From positions 16,589 through 80,588 of the forward strand of contig DATMAT010000051.1 of assembly GCA_035559815.1 (NCBI GenBank): 64,000 nt of DNA, written 5' to 3'. A program made the translations under genes and the position numbers. This document shows, in pieces, positions 1-8,968 of this stretch. Within the stretch, counting starts at the first letter, position 1. The number at the start of each line of letters is the position of its first letter. The notes below the pieces were generated by a model. That model was not told where the DNA came from. It was given only the letters and a program-made list of their open reading frames with translations, and did no database searches. The DNA comes from Thermodesulfobacteriota bacterium. Its GTDB lineage: Bacteria > Desulfobacterota_D > UBA1144 > Nemesobacterales > CSP1-2.

Positions 1-1335
1 TTAAATTTCTCCCATGGAACGAGGTCTGAACATGGGAGGGTAATTCTTCACATTAGAAGGATTGCCCGGAGGCTCGGCTGCCCCGTGGCTATACTTCAAG
101 ACCTGGCCGGCCCTAAAATAAGAATCGGGGAAATCGAAAATGGGGTTGTAACACTGGAATCGGGAGGGTTATTTACCCTCACCAACCGTCGGGTGCTTGG
201 AGATGAAAAAGTGGTTTCGATCAACTACCCCAGCCTTCCCAGAGAAATAAAGCCGGGAGACACACTCCTCCTCAGCGACGGGGCTCTGGAACTAAAGGTC
301 TTGCAGACAAACGCCCATGATATCAAGTGCAGGGTGATCGTGGGCGGCCCTCTCAGCTCGAACAAGGGCATCAACCTGCCCACCGGCTCGATCAAAACCC
401 CCATTCTGACCGCCAAGGATAAAGACGACTTGGCTTTCGGAATAGAGCATGAAGTCGATTTTATTGCGTTATCTTTCGTGAGAAATGCTAAAGACGTGGA
501 AGACGTAAGGCGATTCATGAGGAGAGGGAAAGGAAGCGGCATACCGATAATCGCCAAGATAGAGAAGCATGAAGCGCTCAAGAATATAGATGAAATCATA
601 GAGGCAGTCGACGGCGTCATGGTGGCCCGTGGTGACCTGGGGGTGGAGATTCCACTGGAGAAGGTGCCCCGGGTACAAAAGATGCTTATCGAAAAAACAA
701 ATAGGCTCGGCACCCCGGTTATTACCGCCACTCAGATGCTCCGTTCGATGGTGGATAGCCGTCGACCTACCCGGGCCGAGGTCACCGATGTGGCAAACGC
801 CATCCTGGACGGCACTGACGCCCTTATGCTTTCCGAAGAAACGGCCATAGGGAATTACCCGGTCGAATCCGTAAGGATGATGGCAAAAATTGCCGAGGAC
901 ACCGAGGCCGTTTTTCCCTTCGATGCTTGGTCTCGAAAATATCCCGAAGAGGGTCTAAAGTCCGTGCCCGAGGCGGTCAGCCGGCGGGCCTGTGAGCTAG
1001 CCGAAGATATAGGGGCAAAATTGATAATAACCTTCACCCAGTCGGGAGCCACGGCCAGGATGGTATCAAAACACCGGCCGAGTCCGGTTATCTTGGCGGC
1101 TACACCGGTAAAAGAGACCTACCGCCGTTTGGCGCTGGTGTGGGGTGTAATACCTATTTTGAGCAAGACTATGAAAAGCACAGATCAAATGATCAAAGGG
1201 GTAATCGAGGATGCATTAAGCTCGGGCATGGCCAGCCGGGGTGAAAGGGCGGTAATTACTGCAGGCCTTCCCGTCGGTATTTCCGGCAATACTAATTTGA
1301 TAAAGGCAGAGGTTCTGGACGGTAAAGGAATGTAA
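1..1335 (+). CDS. pyk: Pyruvate kinase, 5' end cut by window
   Basis: Catalyses the last step of glycolysis, phosphoenolpyruvate plus ADP to pyruvate plus ATP, in the cytosol. The reading frame is open from base 1 and begins inside the conserved N-terminal NFSHG motif, so the true start lies before the window; the GTG at 85 is internal. Visible motifs include LQDLAGPKIRIG, IALSFVRN, the metal-binding MVARGDLGVEIP and TQMLRSM, followed by the C-terminal domain ending in a glycine/asparagine-rich GISGNTN stretch. About 444 residues are present, which fits a normal ~470-residue enzyme missing only its first strand. It reads toward the glycosyltransferase gene 93 bp downstream. Confidence 0.95.
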   Translation, partial: LNFSHGTRSEHGRVILHIRRIARRLGCPVAILQDLAGPKIRIGEIENGVVTLESGGLFTLTNRRVLGDEKVVSINYPSLPREIKPGDTLLLSDGALELKVLQTNAHDIKCRVIVGGPLSSNKGINLPTGSIKTPILTAKDKDDLAFGIEHEVDFIALSFVRNAKDVEDVRRFMRRGKGSGIPIIAKIEKHEALKNIDEIIEAVDGVMVARGDLGVEIPLEKVPRVQKMLIEKTNRLGTPVITATQMLRSMVDSRRPTRAEVTDVANAILDGTDALMLSEETAIGNYPVESVRMMAKIAEDTEAVFPFDAWSRKYPEEGLKSVPEAVSRRACELAEDIGAKLIITFTQSGATARMVSKHRPSPVILAATPVKETYRRLALVWGVIPILSKTMKSTDQMIKGVIEDALSSGMASRGERAVITAGLPVGISGNTNLIKAEVLDGKGM

Positions 1336-1428
1336 TCCTAATCATCTGGCAAACTTTCGTTTTTGTGAGCTTTTTCGGGGGAGGCGAGTGGAAGGATGAA
1401 CAAACCATAGAAAAGGAGGTAATACACC

Positions 1429-2688
1429 ATGGCAACCTTGAGAAAATACTCCTCAGCACTTAGGGAAAATGTGCACATGTGGATAGACAAGATAAAAAGC
1501 GTGGACATATTGGTGAGCATTCCCAGCTACAACTGCGAGGACAGCATAGGCTATGTGGTGGAACAGGTAGGGCAGGGATTAGCACAACATTATCCTGGTC
1601 TTAAGACTGCGGTTTTCATCAGTGACGGGGGATCTCTAGACGATACACGGGAAAAGGCTTATGGAGCTTTGATTCCCGACGGCGTGGAAAGACGCGTCAC
1701 CATATACCGCGGATTACCCGGAAAAGGTACATCGCTTCGGGCGGTGTTTGAAGCGGCTACCCTGCTTAATGCCAAAGCTATTGCCATGTTCGATGCAGAT
1801 CTTAGGAGCATTACCCCGGAATGGGTAAAACTGATGATAGACCCCATACTGAACCAAACGGCTGGGTTCGTAGCCCCGTTATACCGTCGGCATAAGTTTG
1901 ACGGCACCATCACCAACCACATTGTATATCCCATGACCCGGGCACTTTACGGAGTGGACTTGCGTCAGCCCATCGGGGGGGATTTTGCTTTTTCTCCCGA
2001 ACTGGCCGAGTTTTACATGAGAGAAGATGTGTGGGATACCGATGTGGCCAAATTTGGGATCGATATTTGGATGTCTACCTCGGCCATAAATGAGGGCTAT
2101 AAAGTGGTTCAATCCTACCTGGGGACGAAGATCCATGGAGCCAAGGACCCGGGCAGCGACCTGGGACCCATGTTCCATCAGGTTATCAGCACCCTTTTTT
2201 ATCTCATGGGAAGGTATGAAAACAAATGGCGTCAAGAGGCCACGCTAAAATCAATTCCCATAATCAACTTCAAAGGGGAAATTCTCCAACTGGAACCGGT
2301 CAATGTAAATTTGAAGAGGTTGAAGACCGAGTTCATAGAAGGATTTAATCACTTTAAGCCTATGTATAGACACATACTGAGCACCGAGAACATGTCCAGG
2401 CTTGAAAGCATCCACCGGAGCTGGGAGTCGGGCAAGGAAGAAGAATTGGACGCCGAGCTGTGGAGTAAGGTTCTCTACGACTTTGCGGTTATATATCAAC
2501 TCTGGCAGAGAAACAGGCGTCGGCTGGTGGACATTATCACACCGCTTTATTTTGGCCGCACTAAGAGTTACTGCGAGCAGGTGATTGACATGAGCAGTGA
2601 CGAAGCGGAGGCCGTAGTACAAAAACAGGCCGAAGTATTCGAAAAGAACAAACCATACCTTATAGAGAGGTTTTCCATGTGGGAATAA
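1429..2688 (+). CDS. GT81/GT2-like glycosyltransferase (glucosylglycerate-type), copy 1
   Basis: GT-A fold glycosyltransferase resembling glucosyl-3-phosphoglycerate/glucosylglycerate synthases, which make the compatible solute glucosylglycerate. The N-terminal SIPSYN nucleotide-sugar segment lies near residue 30, DGGS near 66, PGKGT near 98 and the metal-binding DADLRS at about 122-127; the PIGGDF and GIDIWM segments are typical of this group. The C-terminal ~150 residues are helical. A strong Shine-Dalgarno (AAAGGAGGT) sits just before the ATG. A clear paralogue follows at 3530-4822, with an isochorismatase-like gene between. Acceptor specificity cannot be read from sequence; mannosyl or glucosyl transfer to glycerate is an inference from family. 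Confidence 0.82.
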   Translation: MATLRKYSSALRENVHMWIDKIKSVDILVSIPSYNCEDSIGYVVEQVGQGLAQHYPGLKTAVFISDGGSLDDTREKAYGALIPDGVERRVTIYRGLPGKGTSLRAVFEAATLLNAKAIAMFDADLRSITPEWVKLMIDPILNQTAGFVAPLYRRHKFDGTITNHIVYPMTRALYGVDLRQPIGGDFAFSPELAEFYMREDVWDTDVAKFGIDIWMSTSAINEGYKVVQSYLGTKIHGAKDPGSDLGPMFHQVISTLFYLMGRYENKWRQEATLKSIPIINFKGEILQLEPVNVNLKRLKTEFIEGFNHFKPMYRHILSTENMSRLESIHRSWESGKEEELDAELWSKVLYDFAVIYQLWQRNRRRLVDIITPLYFGRTKSYCEQVIDMSSDEAEAVVQKQAEVFEKNKPYLIERFSMWE

Positions 2689-2865
2689 ATAGGCAATTAA
2701 CCGGATTTAGGTTGAGGCCGCTAAAATTATTGTCTATAATAAAATAACTTTTATTGATAATTATCTCATGCCGGTCCTTTCCCATAGTTAGTTTAGTGAC
2801 CTTTAACAGCAAGATATATAAGCTAGGACATCCAAAATATTCTTATTCAACAAGGGGAAAATTAT

Positions 2866-3513
2866 ATGGAAATTAACCCGGTACTTCTGGTCGTAGATAT
2901 GCAAAACGGTTTTTGTGGCATCGGGGGTTCATTCGACCAGTTTGGCTTCAACATACAACCCTATAGAGCGATAATACCCAAAGTCAGAAAGATGATTGAT
3001 TATATGAGAGAAAAAGGAGTGCCGATTTATTACTCAAAGGCGATAAGAGAGGCCTCCGGAATAGACCTTATCGACCGGGTACACAAAATCATCCCGGATA
3101 GCCGCCGAGAGAGACTCAAAAAAATGCACCTTTGCATCAGAGATACCTGGGACAGCGAAATCATAGACGAGTTAAAGCCGGAGTCCCACGACTATATAGT
3201 GGAGAAAAGGCGGGACTCTGTATTTCAGGACACAGAATTTGAGCTATGGCTTAAGGCCCTTCGAGCGGACACCATAGTTTTCACCGGAATCGACACCTAT
3301 GTTTGCGTAGAGAGCACGGTGAGGGATGCGTTTAACAAGGGCTATGACGTAATTCTATTGAAGGACTGTGTTGCTTCGAGAAATCCCAAACACCATTCAG
3401 ACTCCATCGAGCAAATCACTGAGGCCTACGGCCTGGTCTTAGATTCCGATGATTTTATGAAGATGATAGAGAATAAGCAAATAATTCTAATTACGGAAAA
3501 TAACCCACAATAA
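2866..3513 (+). CDS. Isochorismatase-family cysteine hydrolase
   Basis: Cysteine hydrolase of the isochorismatase/nicotinamidase/RutB superfamily (215 aa). The likely catalytic triad is Asp11 in VVDMQNGF, Lys114 in VEKRRDS and Cys147 in TYVCVEST, and the GIDTYVCVE block is diagnostic. The presence of the cysteine argues for amide or carbamoyl hydrolysis rather than isochorismate hydrolysis. It is sandwiched between two paralogous glycosyltransferase genes and ends 16 bp before the second, so the three are probably one unit. The substrate is unknown; N-carbamoyl or ureido compounds are possible but only by family analogy. Confidence 0.85.
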   Translation: MEINPVLLVVDMQNGFCGIGGSFDQFGFNIQPYRAIIPKVRKMIDYMREKGVPIYYSKAIREASGIDLIDRVHKIIPDSRRERLKKMHLCIRDTWDSEIIDELKPESHDYIVEKRRDSVFQDTEFELWLKALRADTIVFTGIDTYVCVESTVRDAFNKGYDVILLKDCVASRNPKHHSDSIEQITEAYGLVLDSDDFMKMIENKQIILITENNPQ

Positions 3514-3529
3514 AATCAATGGAGGGAGT

Positions 3530-4822
3530 ATGGCGCCTAAGAAAGGAAAAAAGACGCTCAACATTCTGGACATTGATGATGAAGCTAAGAGAAAGGTAGA
3601 AGAGATTGAGCATGCAGACATAGTGGTTGGGATTCCCAGTTTCAACAACGAAAAGACCATCGGCCATGTGGTTAAAGCCGCGGAATACGGACTGGCCAAG
3701 TATTTCCCAAACATGAAAGCGGTTTTGGTGAATTCCGACGGCGGTTCAAAGGATAAAACGAAGGATGTAGTAAGGGATACGGGGGTGTATCACAGCCTCA
3801 ATACCATCCTGGTAGACCACCCGATCTCCCCGGCGGCGCAGGTAATCGCCACTTATAATGGGATTCCGGGAAAAGGGAGTGCCCTGAAGGCCATATTCGA
3901 GGTTTCGGACAGGCTGGGGGCTAAGGCCTGTGTCCTGCTAGACTCCGACTTGCGAAGCGTCACTCCGGAGTGGATAGAGCTACTGGCCAGGCCGATTATA
4001 AGAAGAGGGTACGACTACGTTTCGCCATTTTACTCGCGCCACAAATATGACGGCACCATTACGAATATGGTGGTGTATCCGCTCACCAGGGCGCTTTATG
4101 GGAAAAGGGTGAGGCAGCCGATAGGAGGCGATTTTGGCATCTCTAAAAAGTTGATTAAAAACTATCTGGATAAGGCCGTCTGGGGAACGGATGTAGCCAG
4201 ATACGGTATTGACATCTGGATGACTACGGTGGCCATAAGCGAGGATTTCAAGATTTGCCAGTCTTTTTTGGGGGCCAAGATCCATGATGCAAAAGACCCT
4301 GGTAAATCGCTGGGCCCGATGTTTAGGCAGGTCGTAGCCACCGTTTTTAGGCTGATGAAAGACTATGAAGGCGATTGGAAAGAGATAAAAGAGAGCATCC
4401 CCACGGCGATGTACGGTTTTGTGTCCGAGGTCTACCCGGAACCGATAGAAGTAACCCTGGAGCCGATGATAGAAAATTTTAACTCGGGGCTTCGGGAACA
4501 CGCCGAGTTTTGGAAGAAGTTCCTGCCGGATGAACGGTTGTATGAATTAAATCAAATAGCTTCACTCGGTATAAACGAGTTTCGTTTTCCTCCTGAAGTT
4601 TGGGTGAAAGCAGTCTATGATTTTGCGGCGGGATTCAACAAAGCCAAGGGTGCGGATAAGGAGAGAATCGTGGAATCGATGACCTCTCTCTATTTCGGAC
4701 GGGTAGCGTCGTTTGTAATCGAGAGTAAAGACCTGAAGACCTATGATGCAGAGCTTCTCATAGAAACCCAGGCTCTCAAGTTTGAGGAGCTAAAACCCTA
4801 TCTCCTGGAAAGATGGGGATAG
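3530..4822 (+). CDS. GT81/GT2-like glycosyltransferase (glucosylglycerate-type), copy 2
   Basis: Paralogue of the protein at 1429-2688 (430 aa). It shares the GIPSFN segment near residue 35, SDGGS near 69, IPGKGS near 112, a DSDLRS metal site at about 138-143, PIGGDF, GIDIWM and the ending KPYLLERW/KPYLIERF. It carries a short insertion before the GIPGKG block relative to copy 1. A GGAGGG ribosome site precedes the ATG. Two diverged copies next to each other suggest sequential or alternative glycosyl transfers in compatible-solute synthesis; this is inference. The upstream gene is the isochorismatase-like hydrolase, 16 bp away. Confidence 0.82.
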   Translation: MAPKKGKKTLNILDIDDEAKRKVEEIEHADIVVGIPSFNNEKTIGHVVKAAEYGLAKYFPNMKAVLVNSDGGSKDKTKDVVRDTGVYHSLNTILVDHPISPAAQVIATYNGIPGKGSALKAIFEVSDRLGAKACVLLDSDLRSVTPEWIELLARPIIRRGYDYVSPFYSRHKYDGTITNMVVYPLTRALYGKRVRQPIGGDFGISKKLIKNYLDKAVWGTDVARYGIDIWMTTVAISEDFKICQSFLGAKIHDAKDPGKSLGPMFRQVVATVFRLMKDYEGDWKEIKESIPTAMYGFVSEVYPEPIEVTLEPMIENFNSGLREHAEFWKKFLPDERLYELNQIASLGINEFRFPPEVWVKAVYDFAAGFNKAKGADKERIVESMTSLYFGRVASFVIESKDLKTYDAELLIETQALKFEELKPYLLERWG

Positions 4823-4858
4823 AGATAGGCCCCAGCCAATGGTATTATAAATAAGATA

Positions 4859-5821
4859 GTGAATCTTATTGGAAATAACACCTCGGACTATTTAAAAGGG
4901 AATAGAAGAAAGAGGTCTATTCTTCCCTTTATAGCTTTATCCATTCTCTTTCACCTGTTTCTTGTCCTACTCTATCTCCTGCTCTATCCGCCGGACAGGC
5001 AGGCGGTAAAGCCAAAGGAAAAGCCGGAGTTTATAGAGATAACCCAGGTTCCAATACCTAAGGAAAAAGAGACCGAGCCTCCGGAAGAGACGAAACGCCT
5101 TGCGGAAAGGTCTCATCAGGCCCCTGAGGAAAAAACAAAGGATGATTTTACCAAGGAAGGGGCGGTAAGTGCACTACCTCAGCCCAAACAGCCCAGCCAA
5201 ACCAAGAAGACCGAGGAGAAGACCCAACCCTCCAAACAGTCTAAAGAGGTAAAAACGGCGAAGAAGGAGCCAAGGAAAGAAGTAAGTACGGATAAGTCCC
5301 GCCAGGTTGCCTCTATCCCAAAAGTGGAAAAGGACTCGGAGTTGGCCAGAAAACAGTTGGAGGAGAGAAGACCCCCCGACCTCAGTAAAGAAGACCTTTT
5401 TAGCGCTGTTCCCCGTCAACCTTCCCAGGAACAACAGGCTTCTCAAGGGTTTCTGGGGGCCAGGAATATAGAGAAGAAAGAAGATACGGTTGATTTCAAC
5501 ACAACTGAATTCAAGTACATCTCGTATTTCAACAAGCTTAAAAGGCAGATAGAAGGGGTATGGAATTATCCGGAGTTGTCTCGTTTGAGGGGGGAACAGG
5601 GTGAGCTTTTTCTTATATTTACGATTAGAAGAGACGGGCAACTGGAGGATGTTAAGTTGATAAACTCTTCTGGATACGCTCGTCTTGATGATGAAGCAAT
5701 CCGGGCAATCGATGTCGCCGCTCCATTTCCTCCTTTCCCCAGTCAATGGGGGAGCCTGGAGAGGCTCAATGTAAGGGCTGTATTCAGGTATCAGATAAGC
5801 TACGGATGGCAGATAAGGTAG
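4859..5821 (+). CDS. tonB: TonB-family energy transducer
   Basis: Periplasm-spanning protein coupling the inner-membrane ExbB/ExbD proton motor to outer-membrane receptors, or a TolA-like analogue. A basic N-terminus is followed by one membrane segment (about residues 21-43), then a long Pro/Lys/Glu-rich spacer (about 45-200) and a C-terminal TonB domain (about 220-320) with the usual VKLINSSGYARLDDEAI core. The start is GTG; no strong ribosome site is seen. No exbB/exbD is adjacent; a pair lies at 60.8-61.9 kb in this window. Length (320 aa) is normal. Confidence 0.85.
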   Translation: MNLIGNNTSDYLKGNRRKRSILPFIALSILFHLFLVLLYLLLYPPDRQAVKPKEKPEFIEITQVPIPKEKETEPPEETKRLAERSHQAPEEKTKDDFTKEGAVSALPQPKQPSQTKKTEEKTQPSKQSKEVKTAKKEPRKEVSTDKSRQVASIPKVEKDSELARKQLEERRPPDLSKEDLFSAVPRQPSQEQQASQGFLGARNIEKKEDTVDFNTTEFKYISYFNKLKRQIEGVWNYPELSRLRGEQGELFLIFTIRRDGQLEDVKLINSSGYARLDDEAIRAIDVAAPFPPFPSQWGSLERLNVRAVFRYQISYGWQIR

Positions 5822-5840
5822 TTGATAATAATTAATAATG

Positions 5841-5888
5841 TAGGGAACGCATATCCTTCGACCTTGCTCAGGACGGGTATGCGTTCCT
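5841..5888. repeat. Intergenic hairpin, GGAACGCAT family
   Basis: Inverted arms GGGAACGCAT and ATGCGTTCC enclose a loop containing a CTTCGACCTTGCTCAGGAC block. Related copies occur at 57382-57430 and 61951-62002. It lies between convergent tonB and purM and may act as a bidirectional terminator. Confidence 0.7.
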
Positions 5889-5909
5889 TACCAAATTTTC
5901 GTGGACTTT

Positions 5910-6953
5910 TCACTTTATTATAACCTTCTCCTCTCCCCTTTTTCTCCTTCTCACCTCCCCGATAACCCTGGCCTTTTCTCCAAGCCTCCTGAGCTTTCTC
6001 AAAACGGCGTCTGCCTCTTGATCGGCCGTAACCACGGTCATTCCTATCCCGCAGTTGAATGTCCTGAACATCTCCTTTCTGTCCAGCCGGCCGGCGAGCT
6101 TGATTAATTTTATAAGAGGGGGAATTTCCCAAAGTGAGGCGTCCAGGACAACATTAAACTTTTTAGGAATTACCCGCGGTATGTTCTCTAAGAGTCCTCC
6201 GCCTGTGATATGGGCCAAGGCGTTCAGGTGGAATTCCTTTTGGAGCGAGAGTATTGTTTTTACATAAATGCGTGTTGGCTCCAGAAGCTCTTCTCCAAGT
6301 GGGCGGCTGAGCGGGCTGGGAATGTCCGAGAGACTCAATTTTAGTTTTTCAAAAAGGACCTTTCTGGCAAGAGAATATCCGTTAGAATGAAGCCCGCTTG
6401 AGGAAATGCCGATTACCAAATCCCCGGGCTTGACCTTAGAGCCGTCGATGATTTTGTCTCTATCTACGATCCCGACCACAAAGCCGGCCAGGTCAAATTC
6501 TCCCTTGTTATAAAAACCGGGCATCTCCGCCGTTTCGCCCCCCAGGAGTGCACATCCCGCTTTTTTACATCCCCGTACTATCCCCTTGATTATTTCTACC
6601 CCTTCTCCGGGTTTTAGCTTTGAAGTGGCCAGGTAGTCGAGAAAGAATAGGGGTTCTGCGCCGCAGGTGATTATGTCGTTCACGTTCATAGCCACCAGGT
6701 CAATGCCTATGGTGTCCAGTCTCCCGGCCATGAATGCTATTTTGAGCTTGGTTCCCACTCCGTCAGTAGAGGCGACGAGAATGGGTTTCCGGTATTTATC
6801 TATAGGGGGAGAGAAGCAACCGGCGAACCCTCCGATCTTTCCTATTACGCATTTATTATGGGTAGATTTGGCCAGGGGTTTTATAAGCTCGACGAAAAGA
6901 TTTCCGGCACTAACATCCACACCGGCACTTTTATAAGTGATCTTTTTAGCCAC
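5910..6953 (-). CDS. purM: Phosphoribosylformylglycinamidine cyclo-ligase (AIR synthase)
   Basis: Fifth step of purine synthesis: ATP-dependent ring closure of FGAM to AIR in the cytosol. The protein (347 aa) begins with the typical YKSAGVDVSAGN motif and contains VASTDGVGTKLK, GIDLVAMNVNDI, GGETAEMPG and HITGGGL, all hallmarks of PurM. The start is GTG (complement of 6951-6953); no strong ribosome site is visible and no upstream ATG fits better. It is convergent with tonB. A second, much more diverged AIR-synthase-fold protein is at 29061-30059. Confidence 0.96.
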   Translation of the reverse strand: MAKKITYKSAGVDVSAGNLFVELIKPLAKSTHNKCVIGKIGGFAGCFSPPIDKYRKPILVASTDGVGTKLKIAFMAGRLDTIGIDLVAMNVNDIITCGAEPLFFLDYLATSKLKPGEGVEIIKGIVRGCKKAGCALLGGETAEMPGFYNKGEFDLAGFVVGIVDRDKIIDGSKVKPGDLVIGISSSGLHSNGYSLARKVLFEKLKLSLSDIPSPLSRPLGEELLEPTRIYVKTILSLQKEFHLNALAHITGGGLLENIPRVIPKKFNVVLDASLWEIPPLIKLIKLAGRLDRKEMFRTFNCGIGMTVVTADQEADAVLRKLRRLGEKARVIGEVRRRKRGEEKVIIK

Positions 6954-7372
6954 GAACTTGAAGGATACCTGAGAGATGTTTCTATTAACAATACCTGTTG
7001 AATACCCGTAGTCATACTACAGGGATGAAAACGGGTTACCCGAAGGGCAGAAAAGTGTATATGACATCGATAGAATAAAGTAAGAAGAATCTTTGAACTC
7101 CTAATATAGTCGGTAGGAGCGGCTTCCAGCCGCGATATGAGAAATCACCACAAGCCTGTCCTGAGCTGGTTCCCGATTTAATTGGGGAAGGGATGGCGCT
7201 CTTATAAATAAATTGATAGGTGGGTACACAGAGTATTATAGTAAAGGGAATCAGCTTTTTATTTTAGATGCGCCGTGGTTCTAACACGGGAGTTTCACTA
7301 TTTGAATGTTTGTTCTTTTAGCAAGGTACTACTTTTGCTTCCCAGCAGAGGAAGCAAAAGTAGCTTGGTTGC
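6954..7372. other. Intergenic region without a gene
   Basis: No convincing coding potential. It holds short repeat fragments: a GGAGCGGCTTCCAGCCGC hairpin near 7110 and a piece of the CCCGATTTAATTGGGG palindrome near 7168. A CTTTTGCTTCC/GGAAGCAAAAG inverted repeat at about 7331-7361, just past the hsp20 stop, is a plausible terminator for the minus-strand hsp20 gene. Confidence 0.5.
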
Positions 7373-7819
7373 TTAATTGATTTTAATCTGTTTTGGTTTT
7401 GCCTGCTCGGTCTTGGGGAGGGTAAGCGTGAGCACACCGTCTTTGTAATTGGCCTTTATCCCATCGGCATCTACGGTTTGAGGAAGCGTAAAGCTGCGGA
7501 CGAAGGTTCCATACGCACGCTCGATTCTCACGTAATTGTCTCTTTTTACATCCTCCACGAATTTCTTCTCCCCCTTGATGGTGAGTGTGCTATCCCTCAG
7601 GTCAATTTGTATATCCTCTTTGTTCATTCCAGGCAGGTCAGCGCTGACCACATAGCTGTTCTCAGTCTCGTAGATGTCCACCGCCGGTGCCCACATTCCT
7701 TTCTCTAAATCCTCCCTGTCTCCCGCGAAAAAACCCCTCAGGGTCTCCTCGAACAACCTGTTTATTCTGTCTTGAAGTGAACCAAAATCTCTCATTGGAT
7801 CCAACCTCATGATCGCCAT
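7373..7819 (-). CDS. hsp20: Hsp20/alpha-crystallin small heat-shock protein
   Basis: ATP-independent holdase chaperone that binds unfolding proteins as oligomers in the cytosol. The 148-aa protein has the alpha-crystallin domain at about residues 42-140, with PAVDIYETEN, ADLPGM, the GVLTLTLPK signature and a C-terminal I-K-I anchor. The ATG is preceded by AGGAGGTGAG on the minus strand, an ideal ribosome site. It is monocistronic between two repeat-rich gaps. Heat-shock control is expected for the family; no CIRCE or ROSE-like element was recognised upstream. Confidence 0.93.
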   Translation of the reverse strand: MAIMRLDPMRDFGSLQDRINRLFEETLRGFFAGDREDLEKGMWAPAVDIYETENSYVVSADLPGMNKEDIQIDLRDSTLTIKGEKKFVEDVKRDNYVRIERAYGTFVRSFTLPQTVDADGIKANYKDGVLTLTLPKTEQAKPKQIKIN

Positions 7820-8968
7820 TTTCGCTCACCTCCTATTTGAATTTGAATTTCTTTCTGACAAAAAATAAATTAATCATTGTCTTAAAACCGTCAAGGGTGT
7901 TTTTGGCTGATAATGCTGGAGAAATCCGCTACTCCTTCGTTGCCATAATGCATCCTTACTTAAGCTAATTGGTAACGCCTAATTTTTCAAAATGAGAGAT
8001 TGCCTTGCCGGAAGTCAGAGAGAAGAGTTGACATTCGCTAGGTGTCATTGCAAGGGGAAAGAAACAATTCTCTCAGGCCTGTCATTGCGAGGACACTGAG
8101 CAAAGCGAAGGGGACGAAGCAATCCATCTCAAATGTCATTCCGACCCTTGTCCCGAATCCTTCGGCTTCGCTCAGGATAAACTCCTGTGAGGGAGGTTGG
8201 GAGGAATCTTGATAGATCCTTCGCTAGTCCTTCGCTTCCGCTCAAGACATGGCTCAGGATGACACTTCGTGTCAGATTGCCACGCCGCCAAAAGACGGCG
8301 GCTCGCAATGACATGGTAGGAGGACAGGAATTCCTTCGGCAGGTTCGGAGCCTGTCCATAGCTAGTCCCCGATTTAATCGGGGAAGGGATAAATTCGATA
8401 ACCGAAGCAATCCCGTCTCTAGAAGCTTATGTTAACAAGACCTTCAAATATGATTTGAGCGTATGTAATTTGGATAGCATTTACCTAACGAACATAAAAG
8501 GACAACCTGATTTAAAAAAAATATTCTTATCTGTTTAAAAAGCTTCTTTTACAGGAGCAGATTTATTATTTTCTGATTATCTTGGACAGCAAAAGCAAAA
8601 AAGGGATCCTGGTAATTGTTTCTTTACACATCGGGCGAAGTTATTTGAAAGTTAAACTATTTTTGGGTATAAATTCCAGCTTTAATAGATGATGTTGCGA
8701 ACACTATACTTCTTGTCATCCCCGTCCCCCGGTTAAACCGGGGGATCGATCGGGGATCCATCTTTTTGAAAAGCTGGATTCCCACTCCCCGCCTGCGCGG
8801 GGACAAGCTTCGTGGGAATGACCAATCAGCGGATCGCCGCTTAAGCCTATGCCTGTCCTTCGGTTAAACCGTGGGATTAATAGGGTAAGTTACAGGAATA
8901 ACAGCTTCGAGTTAAGTAGGATTAACGATGCGTAACATGAATCGACAGAATTTAGGGGGAAGTGAAGT
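7820..8968. repeat. Repeat-rich intergenic region (1.15 kb)
   Basis: No supported gene. Bases about 8030-8440 are a mosaic of dispersed palindromes: TGTCATTGCGAGGACACTGAGC, TCCTTCGGCTTCGCTCAGG, and CCCCGATTTAATCGGGG. About 8716-8822 is a second type, with GGGGATCCAT, GGATTCCCA and CGTGGGAATGAC, which recurs at about 47277-47347. Open frames here encode repeat-derived peptides (for example PERSRR) and are not genes. The region from 8900 leads into the bpsA start. Confidence 0.75.

Noticed and set aside
225..731. Minus-strand open frame across the pyruvate kinase gene
   Set aside because: It is antisense to a clearly conserved enzyme and has no recognisable domain or ribosome site.
5174..5746. 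Leucine/phenylalanine-rich minus-strand frame over tonB
   Set aside because: It mirrors the Lys/Glu/Pro-rich spacer of TonB; low-complexity antisense frame, not a membrane protein gene.
8129..8410. 93-codon minus-strand frame upstream of bpsA
   Set aside because: Lies entirely in dispersed repeats; PERSRR-type peptides are repeat translations.
7820..8968. CRISPR array in the repeat-rich gaps
   Set aside because: Repeats are palindromic and irregularly spaced with no uniform spacers, and no cas genes are present.
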